Source: Arion vulgaris (taxonomy: Eukaryota; Mollusca; Gastropoda; Stylommatophora; Arionidae). From it: a stretch of 64,000 nt of DNA. Positions 39,290 to 53,300 of this stretch are shown piece after piece. Below the pieces are notes generated by a model. The model did no database searches, was not told the DNA's origin, and saw only the letters and a list, made by a program, of their open reading frames with translations. Location: positions 40,064,789-40,128,788 of the forward strand of contig CM036768.1 of assembly GCA_020796225.1 (NCBI GenBank), read 5' to 3'. A program made the position numbers and the translations under genes. The stretch's first letter is position 1; each line of letters starts with the position of its first letter.

Positions 39290-39575
39290 GTGGGTAGCTA
39301 GCCTCACTTCCAACCTCCTTAGTTGCCTCTTACGACGTGCATGGCTGGTAACAGTGGTTCTATTCTTTACACCCCAATTACCGCGGTAACCAGTGGCGGC
39401 TCGTGATCGTTTTTGTTGGTGGGGCCAGACACAAATTTTCGGCAAAATCAAGGCTTTGGGTTAGATTACATTTTAACTAATTAAATAATAAATACACGTT
39501 ACACATTATTTTTGTTGGGCCCGGCCCCTCTGGCCCTTAATGACGAGCCGCCACTGGCCGTAACCACTCGCGGGC
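39290..39575 (-). mobile_element. SINE-A copy, interrupted by a hAT-like MITE
   Basis: On the minus strand the head GAGTGGTTAC (39572-39558) is separated from its continuation GCGGTAATTGGGGTG by the MITE at 39391-39556. The body GTAAAGAATAGAACCACTGT and AAGAGGCAACTAAGGAG then follows as in the other copies. Confidence 0.75.
39391..39556. mobile_element. 166-bp hAT-like MITE nested in SINE-A
   Basis: Perfect 14-bp inverted ends, CAGTGGCGGCTCGT and its complement at 39543-39556. The flanks GCGGTAAC (39383-39390) and GCCGTAAC (39557-39564) make an 8-bp target duplication with one mismatch, which is the hAT pattern. There is no coding sequence. Confidence 0.82.
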
Positions 39576-40059
39576 AATGGAGTTTAGAAGGCGCTTCGAA
39601 CAAACACGTTTCCATAACACATCATCTCAATTAATATGTCTATGTCTAATTTCAATTTAAATTTACCTAAGTACGTATAAATGTAGTGGGGGTGGGGGCG
39701 CAGGAGATGGTAGGGATAGTACCTTTCGGTGAGAGGCAGTCGCGTTCTTTTTAGGGCCGCCTGGAGCCTATTTGGTTCCCCCACTCCTGCCCAGCTCGCA
39801 TATGGCTCCTTGAGTCTGCTTGTGTACAGCAGCGCCACACCCCGGGCAACGGTTTCGACTAGCCGGCGAAACTACGTAGAGCTGAACTCGAAGGAAGTCT
39901 CCCTTTTACAGTACACACGGCTGCCGGCAGAATAGGGGAAAATTGACAATGTCAACAACGGCTTCGAAGACGGGAACTAGAACAGCCTGGTATCGGGCTC
40001 AGGGCACACCAGAGATTATTATGGTTAAGTGGCCAGAATCAATCATAAAGCAATGGCAA

Positions 40060-40530
40060 ACTACTGATTGTATAGTGCCAAGAACTCGATGCAGAACAGA
40101 ACATGCATTTTTACAGTGGCTATTTATGGTTGTGAATCATGGACTATTACACAAAAATTAAGAACGAAAATCCAGTCCTTCGAAACTAAATGCTACAGAA
40201 AGATCCTACGAATACCATGGACAGAAAAAGAAAGAACACTGATGTCCTGAAAGAACTAAATGTTAAAGAGAATTGGCTGATAAACAACATACTATACAGA
40301 AAAATTAGAAACATTTTGTCACATTACGCGTCACGATGACCTGGAGAGAACAATATTAGAGGACATGGTCCCAGGACGCAGAGACAGACCAAGAAGAAGA
40401 TGGCTACAAGATATTAAAGAAACCATGAACATGACCATCGACGATATGGGTGAACTGACAAGAGACAGAGTGAATTTCAGATGCACTGCAAAGAGAGCAA
40501 CGTCATATAAAGGATACGCACCTTGATGAT
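40060..40530 (+). mobile_element. LINE family W 3' end
   Basis: Reads TVAIYGCESWTITQKLRTKI, QSFETKCYRKILRIPWTEKE, then after shifts RRRWLQDIKETMNMTIDDMG and ELTRDRVNFRCTAKRATSYK, GYAP. Copies at 13,055 and 59,925 share the ending. A piece of SINE-C (40,030-40,090) touches its 5' side. Confidence 0.82.
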
Positions 40531-40875
40531 GATGAAAATGTAAATTAGTTAATCTGATTTAGTTAATCTATGTCTAGTTTCAATTTCAATTTTACTGAAA
40601 TAAAATGTTAATTGATTTCTGATGGGTTAGTTTTCTTTTCCAGTTACTTTCAACTCCCGGAAGGTCAACTCGCCTATTGTGGGAAAGCCAACTCTGGTCA
40701 TGTTTTTTGTTGTTGTCCGAGACTAATGGAGACGAGCGTGAATAAAAAGCAAGCAGAAACAGGATGTGCTAGCCTATGAATCTGTAGGTACCGAACTGAC
40801 ACAACCAACTCACAATGTAAGGCACAGATCCCATACATACCACAAAGAGTGGTTGAACAAGTGATTCATTGATAT

Positions 40876-41083
40876 GAAGCGAAGAACGAAGAAGTCGAAG
40901 ACTGAAAGATAGTGACAAGACAAACATAAAAACCATAACTTCGAAGCCAAGAACGAAGAAGTCGAAGACTGAAAGATAGTGACAAGACAAACATAAAAAA
41001 CATAACTTCGAAGCCAAGAACGAAAAAGTCGAAGACTAAAAGATAGTGATAAGACAAACATAAAAAACATAACTTCGAATCCG
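40876..41083. repeat. 67-bp tandem repeat, 3 copies
   Basis: GAACGAAGAAGTCGAAGACT, GAAAGATAGTGACAAGACAA, ACATAAAAACCATAACTTCG. It starts about 20 bp beyond the NDUFA4-like polyA signal. Confidence 0.93.
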
Positions 41084-41101
41084 ACAATTTTTTAACAGAA
41101 T

Positions 41102-41107
41102 TTTATT
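41102..41107 (-). promoter_or_regulatory. Polyadenylation signal of the NDUFA4-like gene
   Basis: AATAAA on the minus strand, about 125 nt after the stop codon. A 67-bp tandem repeat begins just beyond it, at about 41,083. No nearer canonical signal was seen. Confidence 0.45.
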
Positions 41108-41230
41108 TTGCTTTCACACAATTGAAAAAATATATGTCGTTTGTTCCTTCTAAAGGACATTTACATAACCATATGTGTAAAGTATATGATTTGTATGTAG
41201 ATATGTTCTTATTTGTCTTATGTGATCTGT

Positions 41231-41314
41231 TTAAGACTTGTAACTTCCAATCTCTTTTCTCAACTGTTCTAGTTCAGGGTTAGGCTTGAATTTCTCTCTG
41301 TTGAAATCAAACAT
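41231..41314 (-). CDS. NDUFA4-like last coding exon
   Basis: The acceptor is TTGTATTCCAG. The exon reads MFDFNREKFKPNPELEQLRK, then EIGSYKS and TAA at 41233-41231. The PxPELExLRKEIG ending is typical of invertebrate members of the family. Confidence 0.83.
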   Translation of the reverse strand: MFDFNREKFKPNPELEQLRKEIGSYKS

Positions 41315-44300
41315 CTGGAATACAAGCAGAATTGAAATTAAATGATGCCAGAACAAAAATATGTCTTCCAAACAGAAGCAATACTACAACATTCATATTC
41401 TTGATAATATGAAACAAAGATAAATTAGGTTAAACATGTCATCACTTTGTTGGAATAATTTTCTTGTGTAAATTGAGAAGTTGATATCAGTACAGTTGAC
41501 CCATATTTCACAATCTAATATATTCCATTGACAAGTTGATATCATGTACAGTTGTACACCATATTTCATAATCTAACATATTCCATTGACATGTTGATAT
41601 CATGTACAGTTGTACACCATATTTCACAATCTAATATATTCCATTGACAAGTTTATATCATGTACAGTTGTACACCATATTTCATAATCTAACATATTCC
41701 ATTGACATGTTGATATCAGTACAGTTGTACACCAATATCTCATAATCTAACATATTCTGAATTATATTGCTTAATGAATCTCTAGCTTAAGTAGTAGTGA
41801 AACATCTGATGAGTGTCTATAACATCTGATGAGTGTCTTAACAAGAGGTAGTGTAATACATCTGATGAGTGTCTGTAGCTAAAGAGTAGTGTAATACATC
41901 TGATGAGTGTCTGTAGCTTAAAGAGGTAGTGTAATACATCTGATGAGTGTCTGTACTAAAGAGGTAGTGTAATACATCTGATGAGTGTCTGTAGCAAAGA
42001 GGTAGTGTACATCTGATGAGTGTCTGTAGCTTAAAGAGGTAGTGTAATACATCTGATGAGTGTCTGTAGCTTAAAGAGGTAGTGTAATACATCTGATGAG
42101 TGTCTGTAGCTTAAAGAGGTAGTGTAATACATCTGATGAGTGTCTGTAGCTTAAAGAGATAGTGTAATACATCTGATGAGTGTCTGTAGCTTAAAGAGGT
42201 AGTGTAATACATCTGATGAACGTCTGTAGCTTAAAGAGGTAGTGTAATACATCTGATGAGTGTCTGTAGCTTAAGAGGTAGTGTAATACATCTGATGAGT
42301 GTCTGTAACTTAAAGAGGTAGTGTAATACATCTGATGAGTGTCTGTAGCTTAAAGAGGTAGTGTAATACATCTGATGAGTGTCTGTAGCTTAAAGAGGTA
42401 GTGTAATACATCTGATGAGTGTCTGTAACTTAAAGAGGTAGTGTAATACATCTGATGAACGTCTGTAGCTTAAAGAGGTAGTGTAATACATCTGATGAGT
42501 GTCTGTAACTTAAAGAGGTAGTGTAATACATCTGATGAGTGTCTGTAACTTAAAGAGGTAGTGTAATACATCTGATGAGTGTCTGTAGCTTAAAGAGGTA
42601 GTGTAATACATCTGATGAACGTCGTAGCTTAAGAGGTAGTGTAATACATCTGATGAACGTCTGTAGCTTAAAGAGGTAGTGTAATACATCTGATGAGTGT
42701 CTGTAGCTTAAAGAGGTAGTGTAATACATCTGATGAGTGTCTGTAGCTTAAAGAGGTAGTGTAATACATCTGATGAGTGTCTGTAGCTTAAGAGATAGTG
42801 TAATACATCTGATGAGTGTCTAACTAAAGAGTAGTGTAATACATCTGATGAACGTCTGTAGCTTAAAGAGGTAGTGTAATACATCTGATGAGTGTCTGTA
42901 GCTTAAAGAGGTAGTGTAATACATCTGATGAGTGTCTGTAACTTAAAGAGGTAGTGTAATACATCTGATGAGTGTCTGTAGCTTAAAGAGGTAGTGTAAT
43001 ACATCTGATGAACGTCTGTAGCTTAAAGAGGTAGTGTAATACATCTGATGAACGTCTGTAGCTTAAAGAGGTAGTGTAATACATCTGATGAGTGTCTGTA
43101 GCTTAAAGAGGTAGTGTAATACATCTGATGAGTGTCTGTAGCTTAAAGAGGTAGTGTAATACATCTGATGAGTGTCTGTAGCTTAAAGAGGTAGTGTAAT
43201 ACATATGATGAGTGTCTGTAGCTTAAAGAGGTAGTGTAATACATCTGATGAACGTCTGTAGCTTAAAGAGGTAGTGTAATACATCTGATGAACGTCTGTA
43301 ACTTAAAGAGGTAGTGTAATACATCTGATGAGTGTCTGTAGCTTAAAGAGGTAGTGTAATACATCTGATGAGTGTCTGTAGCTTAAAGAGGTAGTGTAAT
43401 ACATCTGATGAGTGTCTGTAACTTAAAGAGGTAGTGTAATACATCTGATGAGTGTCTGTAGCTTAAAGAGGTAGTGTAATACATCTGATGAACGTCTGTA
43501 GCTTAAAGAGGTAGTGTAATACATCTGATGAACGTCTGTAGTTTAAAGAGGTAGTGTAATACATCTGATGAACGTCTGTAGCTTAAAGAGGTAGTGTAAT
43601 ACATCTGATGAACGTCTGTAGTTTAAAGAGGTAGTGTAATACATCTGATGAACGTCTGTAGTTTAAAGAGGTAGTGTAATACATCTGATGAGTGTCTGTA
43701 GCTTAAAGAGGTAGTGTAATACATCTGATGAGTGTCTGTAGCTTAAAGAGGTAGTGTAATACATATGATGAGTGTCTGTAACTTAAAGAGGTAGTGTAAT
43801 ACATATGATGAGTGTCTGTAGTTTAAAGAGGTAGTGTAATACACCTGATGAGCGTCTGTAGCTTAAGAGGTAGTGTAATACATCTGATGAGTGTCTGTAG
43901 CTTAAGAGGTAGTGTATTCGATCACAATCCAAGCGTACCTGGTTCAAACTCCGCGGCGAGCAAATTTGGAAGCAGAATAGTTCCCTTGGATTTTTACGAA
44001 CTGTTAAAATAGACATCGCAGTTCAGAAAGCAATGACAAACTACTGAACGTATAAGTGGTGCCTAGAAAATCGACAACTCGTTTACTGTTGTAGATGGCT
44101 ACGTCCTGTAAATAGGATATGCCACGATTTTCATTTTTCATTCAAATGAATCTGGCAATACGATTCATTATCAAACACCTAACGTTGAACAGTGAATTTG
44201 TATACAAGAAGTGAGTTCGTTAGAGAGAGAGAGACTAATTTTCCAACACCTAACGTTGAACAGTGAATACAAGAAGTGAGTTCGTTAGAGAGAGAGAGTC

Positions 44301-47300
44301 AATAATTTTCCAACACCTAACGTTGAACAGTGAATTTGTATACAAGAAGTGAGTTCGTTAGAGAGAGAGTCAATAATTTTCCAACACCTAACGTTGAACA
44401 GTGAATTTGTATACAAGAAGTGAGTTCGTTAGAGAGAGAGAGAGAGTCAATAATTTTCCAACACCTAACGTTGAACAGTGAATACAAGAAGTGAGTTCGT
44501 TAGAGAGAGAGTCAATAATTTTCCAACACCTAACGTTGAACAGTGAATTTGTATACAAGAAGTGTGTTCGTTAGAGAGAGAGAGTCAATAATTTTCCAAC
44601 ACCTAACGTTGAACAGTGAATTTGTATACAAGAAGTGAGTTCGTTAGAGAGAGAGAGAGCCAATAATTTTCCAACACCTAACGTTGAACAGTGAATTTGT
44701 ATACAAGAAGTGAGTTCGTTAGAGAGAGAGAACCAATAATTTTCCAACACCTAACGTTGAACAGTGAATTTGTATACAAGAAGTGAGTTCGTTAGAGAGA
44801 GAGAGAGAGAGAGTCAATAATTTTCCAACACCTAACGTTGAACAGTGAATTTGAATACAAGAAGTGAGTTCGTTAGAGAGAGAGAGAACCAATAATTTTC
44901 CAACACCTAACGTTGAACAGTGAATTTGTATACAAGAAGTGAGTTCGTTAGAGAGAGAGTCAATAATTTTCCAACACCTAACGTTGAACAGTGAATACAA
45001 GAAGTGAGTTCGTTAGAGAGAGAGTCAATAATTTTCCAACACCTAACGTTGAACAGTGAATACAAGAAGTGAGTTCGTTAGAGAGAGAGAGTCAATAATT
45101 TTCCAACACCTAACGTTGAACAGTGAATTTGTATACAGAAGTGTGTTCGTTAGAGAGAGAGAGAGCCAATAATTTTCCAACACCTAACGTTGAACAGTGA
45201 ATTTGTATACAAGAAGTGAGTTCGTTAGAGAGAGAGTCAATAATTTTCCAACACCTAACGTTGAACAGTGAATTTGTATACAAGAAGTGAGTTCGTTAGA
45301 GAGAGAGTCAATAATTTTCCAACACCTAACGTTGAACAGTGAATTTGTATACAAGAAGTGAGTTCGTTAGAGAGAGAGAGAGAGTCAATAATTTTCCAAC
45401 ACCTAACGTTGAACAGTGAATACAAGAAGTGAGTTCGTTAGAGAGAGAGAGAACCAATAATTTTCCAACACCTAACGTTGAACAGTGAATTTGTATACAA
45501 GAAGTGAGTTCGTTAGAGAGAGAGAACCAATAATTTTCCAACACCTAACGTTGAACAGTGAATTTGTATACAAGAAGTGAGTTCGTTAGAGAGAGAGTCA
45601 ATAATTTTCCAACACCTAACGTTGAACAGTGAATTTGTATACAAGAAGTGAGTTCGTTAAGAGAGAAAGTCAATAATTTTCCAACACCTAACGTTGAACA
45701 GTGAATTTGTATACAAGAAGTGAGTTCGTTAGAGAGAGAGAGTCAATAATTTTCCAACACCTAACGTTGAACAGTGAATTTGTATACAAGAAGTGAGCCC
45801 GTTAATGTTAAATAGAGCCAATAGTGCACGATATATACTAGTTATTATTAAAAAAATAGCAACAATTGATAAGGAAAGAGCAAGATCTCTAGAGGCAACT
45901 AAGATAAGATTTTACAGAAGAATATTGAGAGTCCCATAGACTGTTAAAAATACTATTATTAATTTTGGAAAGATGTCAATGCAAAGAAGAAGTAAATTAT
46001 CAGCAGCAACAAGAGACAATCACTATGTTTTAGGTATGAAAGAAAGTTAGAATCAGATGGTATCAACCGGAAATATCAATAGAGGGGACAGAACACGATA
46101 GCAAGATTATGGACAGTTCAACTTCCTGGTGCCGAAATATGTGAACATCGGTAATGATAGGCTGTAGTGGTAGTCTGTAGTGATAGTCTGTAATAATAGT
46201 TTGTAGTGATAGTCTGTAATGATAGCCTGTAGTGATAGCCTGTAGTGGTAGTCTGTAGTGATAGTCTGTAATGATAGCCTGTAGTGATAGCCTGTGGGTA
46301 GTCTGTAGTGATAGCCTGTAATGATAGCCTGTAGTGATAGCCTGTAGTGGTAGTCTGTAGTGATAGTCTGTAATAATAGTTTGTAGTGATAGTCTGTAGT
46401 GATAGTCTGTAATGATAGCCTGTAGTGATAGCCTGTACTCAGAAGAGACGTTTATGTAGATCAATGATTGCCTTCGCCAAATGTCAAATGTCATGCACAT
46501 GATGATAATTTAGAAGCAGTTTTGTTCTATGACACCCCCATCCCTGCCTTCTCTTCCGCCCTCCTTTTAGTTTCCGGTGTAACATAGAATAGAATCTCTT
46601 GCGTTTTGTAGAAGGTGACTTAGAGGAGGAGATGGTGGGACGGCAAACCCACACTACAAAAGGAGAGAAGCAGCTGCAGAAACATGGACAGAAAGGAGGA
46701 GATGGTGGGACGGCAAACCCACACTGCAAAAGGAGACAAGCAGCTGCAGAAACATGGACAGAAAGGAGGAGATGGTGGGACGGCAAACCCACACTACAAA
46801 AGGAGACAAGCAGCTGCAGAAACATGGACAGAAAGGAGGAGATGGTGGGATGGCAAACCCACACTACAAAAGGAGACAAGCAGCTGCAGAAACATGGACA
46901 GAAAGGAGGATATGGTGGGATGGCAAACCCACACTACAAAAGGAGACAAGCAGCTGCAGAAACATGGACAGAAAGGAGGAGATGGTGAGATGGCAAGGCA
47001 AACCCACACTACAAAAGGAGACAAGCAGCTGCAGAAACATGGACAGAAAGGAGGAGATGGTGGGATGGCAAACCCACACTACAAAAGGAGACAAGCAGCT
47101 GCAGAAACATGGACAGAAAGGAGGAGATGGTGGGATGGCAAACCCACACTACAAAAGGAGACAAGCAGCTGCAGAAACATGGACAGAAAGGAGGAGATGG
47201 TGAGATCGGCAAACCCACACTACAAAAGGAGACAAGCAGCTGCAGAAACATGGACAGAAAGGAGGAGATGGTGAGATGGCAAACCCACACTACAAAAGGA

Positions 47301-50300
47301 GACAAGCAGCTGCAGAAACATGGAGAGAAAGGAGGAGATGGTGAGATGGCAAACCCACACTACAAAAGGAGACAAGCAGCTGCAGAAACATGGACAGAAA
47401 GGAGGAGATGGTGGGACGGCAAACCCACACTACAAAAGGAGACAAGCAGCTGCAGAAACATGGACAGAAAGAAGGAGATGGTGAGATCGGCAAACCCACA
47501 CTACAAAAGGAGACAAGCAGCTGCAGAAACATGGACAGAAAGGAGGAGATAGTGGGATGGCAAACCCACACTACAAAAGGAGGCAAGGAGCTGCAGAAAC
47601 ATGGACAGAAAGGAGGAGATGGTGAGATGGCAAACCCACACTACAAAAGGAGACAAGCAGCTGCAGAAACATGGACAGAAAGGAGGAGATGGTGAGATCG
47701 GCAAACCCACACTACAAAAGGAGGCAAGCAGCTGCAGAAACATGGACAGGAAAAACATCCCACATTGTTCACGAACTGACTGGTAACGTTTTTGTCTCTG
47801 ACTGAAATAATAACATTGGCGGCGATCAAGATTGATAATGCATGATTTATTCTATTATTATTATTGTTGTTATCGTATTAAAACAAAAACTAGATCAGAA
47901 ATGAATGTCCGGAATATCGTTGTTAGGTACAACAGTTATAATTTCTTTAAGAGTCTTACTTTTCTGGACTCTGTAGGAACCACATCCTCATACGGTACGC
48001 CCCTGGATTTAACCACTCTGGTAGATGAAAGACATATTATCAATGTGTGTCAGTCAATTATATATGCATTTCAGTTTTCTAATAAAACATTCATTTAAAA
48101 ACACACTCGTTTCTCCTTGACCAGAACATGATATTTTCAATGTGTGTCTGTCAACTATATATGCATTTCAGTTTTCTAATAAAACATTCATTTAAAAACA
48201 CACTCGTTTCTCCTTGACCAGAACATGATATTTTCAATGTGTGTCAGTCAATTATATATGCATTTCAGTTTCTAATAAACATTCATTTAAAAACACACTC
48301 GTTTCTCCTTGACCAGAACATGATATTTTCTCAAGCGGTGCTGAATTATTAAAGAAGATGACATTCTCACTCTGATTGACAAATTTGATCATACATATAC
48401 GAATCAAGTAAACTAACGACTGTACTGTCGCACTATTTACTTCTTGTTTATTATACAGTAGTGCTTAAACTCTTGTCCTTCGGCTCGTACACTGTAAGTG
48501 TATCATTGAAGAAGTGGTAGTGTATGTGGATTTTCTACCCACCTAGGACGGCATCAGAATTGGATTGCTATAGCACTAGGGGACAACTGAGTTTTCTGTG
48601 TTGCTCAATGACACAGGGGCCAGGGTAGGGTCATTCTCCTACACCAGATTTCCTGTTAGTCATGCCGTGGTCTACTATATGTTCAAATGTTCAATGCAAG
48701 ACGACCATCACGTCCCTGTGCCTTTGTCACTGTGCCTTTACGACGTGTATCAGTCGCCAGAAAACTGCACACAATGATTTGCTATCCTCGTATCTAGTTA
48801 GTTTCATTCTGCATTCTTTCCAGTTACAGAGGGCACATGCCTATTGTTCAACTACAGAGGGCACATGCCTTTTGTTTAACTACATAGGGCACATGCCTTT
48901 TGTTCAACTACAGAGGGCACATGTCTATTGTTCAACTACAGAGGGCACATGTCTATTGTTCAACTACAGAGGGCGCATGTCTATTGTTCAACTACAGAGG
49001 GCACATGTCTATTGTTCTACTACAGAGGGTGCATGTCTATTGTTCAACTACAGAGTGTGCATGTCTATTGTTCAACTACAGAGTGTGTATGTCTATTGTT
49101 CAACTACAGAGTGTGTATGTCTATTGTTCAACTACAGAGGGCAAATGTCTATTGTTCAACTACAGAGTGTGCATGTCTATTGTTCAACTACAGAGTGTGC
49201 ATGTCTATTGTTCAACTACAGAGTGTGCATGTCTATTGTTCTACTACAGAGTGTGCATGTCTATTGTTCAACTACAGAGTGTATATGTCTATTGTTAACC
49301 TACAGAGTGTGTATGTCTATTGTTCAACTACAGAGTGTGTATGTCTATTGTTCAACTACAGAGTGTGCATGTCTATTGTTCTACTACAGAGTGTGCATGT
49401 CTATTGTTCAACTACAGAGTGTGCATGTCTATTGTTCACCTACAGAGTGTGTATGTCTATTGTTCAACTACAGAGTGTGTATGTCTATTGTTCAACTACA
49501 GAGTGTGCATGTCTATTGTTCACCTACAGAGTGTGTATGTCTATTGTTCAACTACAGAGTGTGTATGTCTATTGTTCAACTACAGAGTGTGCATGTCTAT
49601 TGTTCAACTACAGAGTGTGTATGTCTATTGTTCTACTACAGAGTGTGCATGTCTATTGTTCAACTACAGAGTGTGTATGTCTATTGTTCAACTACAGAGT
49701 GTGTATGTCTATTGTTCAACTACAGAGTGTGTATGTCTATTGTTCAACTACAGAGTGTGTATGTCTATTGTTCAACTACAGAGTGTGCATGTCTATTGTT
49801 CACCTACAGAGTGTGTATGTCTATTGTTCTACTACAGAGGGTGAATGTCTATTGTTCTACTACAGAGGGTGTATGTCTATTGTTCAACTACAGAGTGTGT
49901 ATGTCTATTGTTCTACTACAGAGTGTGTATGTCTATTGTTCAACTACAGAGTGTGCATGTCTATTGTTCACCTACAGAGTGTGTATGCCTATTGTTCAAC
50001 TACAGAGTGTGTATGTCTATTGTTCAACTACAGTGTGTATGTCTATTGTTCTACTACAGAGTGTGCATGTCTATTGTTCTACTACAGAGTGTGCATGTCT
50101 ATTGTTCTACTACAGAGTATGTATGTCTATTGTTCTACTACAGAGTGTGCATGTCTATTGTTCTACTACAGAGTGTGCATGTCTATTGTTCTACTACAGA
50201 GTGTGCATGTCTGTTGTTCTACTACAGAATGTGCATGCCTATTGTTCTACTACAGAGTGTTTATGTCTATTGTTCTACTACAAAGTGTGCATGCATATTT

Positions 50301-53300
50301 TTCAACTCCAGAGGGCACATGCCTTTTGTTCAACTACAGAGGGCACATGCCTTTTGTTCAACCAAAGAGGGCACATGCCTATTGTTCAACTACAGAGTGT
50401 GCATGTCTATTATTCTACTACAGAGTGTGTATGTCTATTGTTCAACTACAGAGTGTACATGTCTATTGTTCTACTACAGAGTGTGTATGTCTATTGTTCT
50501 ACTAAAGAGTGTGTATGTCTATTGTTCTACTACAGAGTGTGTATGTCTATTGTTCTACTACAGAGTGTGCATGTCTATTGTTCTACTACAGAGTGTGCAT
50601 GCATATTGTTCTACTACAGAGTGTGCATGCATATTGTTCAACTCCAGAGGGCACATGTCTTTTGTTCAACTACAGAGGGCACATGCCTTTTGTTCAACTA
50701 CAGAGGGCACATGTCTATTGTTCTACTACAGAGTGTGCATGTCTATTGTTCTACTACAGAGGGTGTATGTCTATTGTTCTACTACAGAGTGTGTATGTCT
50801 ATTGTTCTACTACAGAGTGTGCATGTCTATTGTTCTACTACAGAGTGTGCATGCATATTGTTCTAGTACAGAGTGTGCATGCATATTGTTGAACTCCAGA
50901 GGGCACATGTCTTTTGTTCAACTACAGAGGGCACATGCCTTTTGTTCAACTACAGAGGGCACATGTCTATTGTTCTACTACAGAGTGTGCATGTCTATTG
51001 TTCTACTACAGAGGGTGTATGTCTATTGTTCTACTACAGAGTGTGTATGTCTATTGTTCAACTACAGAGTGTGCATGTCTATTGTTCTACTACAGAGGGT
51101 GCATGTCTATTGTTCTACTACAGAGGGTGTATGTATATTGTTCAACTACAGAGTGTACATGTCTATTGTTCTACTACAGAGTGTGTATGTCTATTGTTCT
51201 ACTACAGAGTGTGCATGTCTATTGTTCTACTACAGAGTGTGCATGTCTGTTGTTCTACTACAGAATGTGCATGCCTATTGTTCTACTACAGAGTGTTTAT
51301 GTCTATTGTTCTACTACAAAGTGTGCATGCATATTTTTCAACTCCAGAGGGCACATGTCTTTTGTTCAACTACAGAGGGCACATGCCTTTTGTTCAACTA
51401 CAGAGGGCACATGTCTATTGTTCTACTACAGAGTGTGCATGTCTATTGTTCTACTACAGAGGGTGTATGTCTATTGTTCTACTACAGAGTGTGTATGTCT
51501 ATTGTTCAACTACAGAGTGTGCATGTCTATTGTTCTACTACAGAGGGTGCATGTCTATTGTTCTACTACAGAGGGTGTATGTATATTGTTCAACTACAGA
51601 GTGTACATGTCTATTGTTCTACTACAGAGTGTGTATGTCTATTGTTCTACTACAGAGTGTGCATGTCTATTGTTCTACTACAGAGTGTGCATGTCTGTTG
51701 TTCTACTACAGAATGTGCATGCCTATTGTTCTACTACAGAGTGTTTATGTCTATTGTTCTACTACAAAGTGTGCATGCATATTTTTCAACTCCAGAGGGC
51801 ACATGTCTTTTGTTCAACTACAGAGGGCACATGCCTTTTGTTCAACTACAGAGGGCACATGTCTATTGTTCTACTACAGAGTGTGCATGTCTATTGTTCT
51901 ACTACAGAGGGTGTATGTCTATTGTTCTACTACAGAGTGTGTATGTCTATTGTTCAACTACAGAGTGTGCATGTCTATTGTTCTACTACAGAGGGTGCAT
52001 GTCTATTGTTCTACTACAGAGGGCACATGCCTTTTGTTCAACCAAAGAGGGCACATGACTATTGTTCAACTACAGAGTGTGCATGTCTATTGTTCTACTA
52101 CAGAGTGTGTATGTCTATTGTTCAACTACAGAGTGTGCATGTCTATTGTTCTACTACAGAGGGTGTATGTCTATTGTTCAACTACAGAGTGTGCATGTCT
52201 ATTGTTCTACTACAGAGTGTGCATGCATATTGTTCTACTACAGAGTGTGCATGCATATTGTTCAACTCCAGAGGACACATGTCTTTTGTTCAACTACAGA
52301 GGGCACATGTCTTTTGTTCAACTACAGAGGGCACATGTCTATTGTTCTACTACAGAGTGTGCATGTCTATTGTTCTACTACAGAGGGTGTATGTCTATTG
52401 TTCTACTACAGAGTGTGTATGTCTATTGTTCAACTACAGAGTGTGCATGTCTATTGTTCTACTACAGAGGGTGCATGTCTATTGTTCTACTACAGAGGGT
52501 GTATGTATATTGTTCAACTACAGAGTGTACATGTCTATTGTTCTACTACAGAGTGTGTATGTCTATTGTTCTACTACAGAGTGTGCATGTCTATTGTTCT
52601 ACTACAGAGTGTGTATGTATATTGTTCTACTACAGAGTGTGCATGTCTATTGTTCTACTACAGAATGTGCATGCCTATTGTTCTACTACAGAATGTTTAT
52701 GTCTATTGTTCTACTACAAAGTGTGCATGCATATTGTTCAACTCCAGAGGGCACATGTCTTTTGTTCAACTACAGAGGGCACATGTCTTTTGTTCAACTA
52801 CAGAGGGCACATGTCTATTGTTCTACTACAGAGTGTGCATGTCTATTGTTCTACTACAGAGGGTGTATGTCTATTGTTCTACAAGTGTGTATGTCTATTG
52901 TCCTACTAAAGAGTGTGCATGTCTATTGTTCTACTACAGAGCGTGTATGTCTATTGTTCTACTACAGAGTGTGCATGTCTATTGTTCTACCCACAGAGGG
53001 TGCATGTCTATTGTTCTACTACAGAGTGTGTATGTCTATTGTTCTACTACAGAGGGTGCATGTCTATTGTTCTACTACAGAGTGTGTATGTATATTGTTC
53101 TACTACAGAGTGTGCATGTCTATTGTTCTACTACAGAGTGTGCATGTCTATTGTTCTACTACAGAGGGTGCATGTCTATTGTTCAACTACAGAGTGTGTA
53201 TGTCTATTGTTCTACTACAGAGGGTGCATGTCTATTGTTCTACTACAGAGTGTGTATGTATATTGTTCTACTACAGAGTGTGCATGTCTATTGTTCTACT

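Noticed and set aside
41785..43917. CTGATGA in every unit as a hammerhead ribozyme array
   Set aside because: No GAAA with a stem II follows the CTGATGA in the unit, so the core is incomplete.
41785..45800. CRISPR-like array
   Set aside because: The repeats are contiguous with no unique spacers, and the DNA is eukaryotic.
46599..47829. Many ORFs on both strands
   Set aside because: Frames of the 70-bp array; only the 34-nt piece at 47,764-47,797 was kept, on splice-phase grounds.
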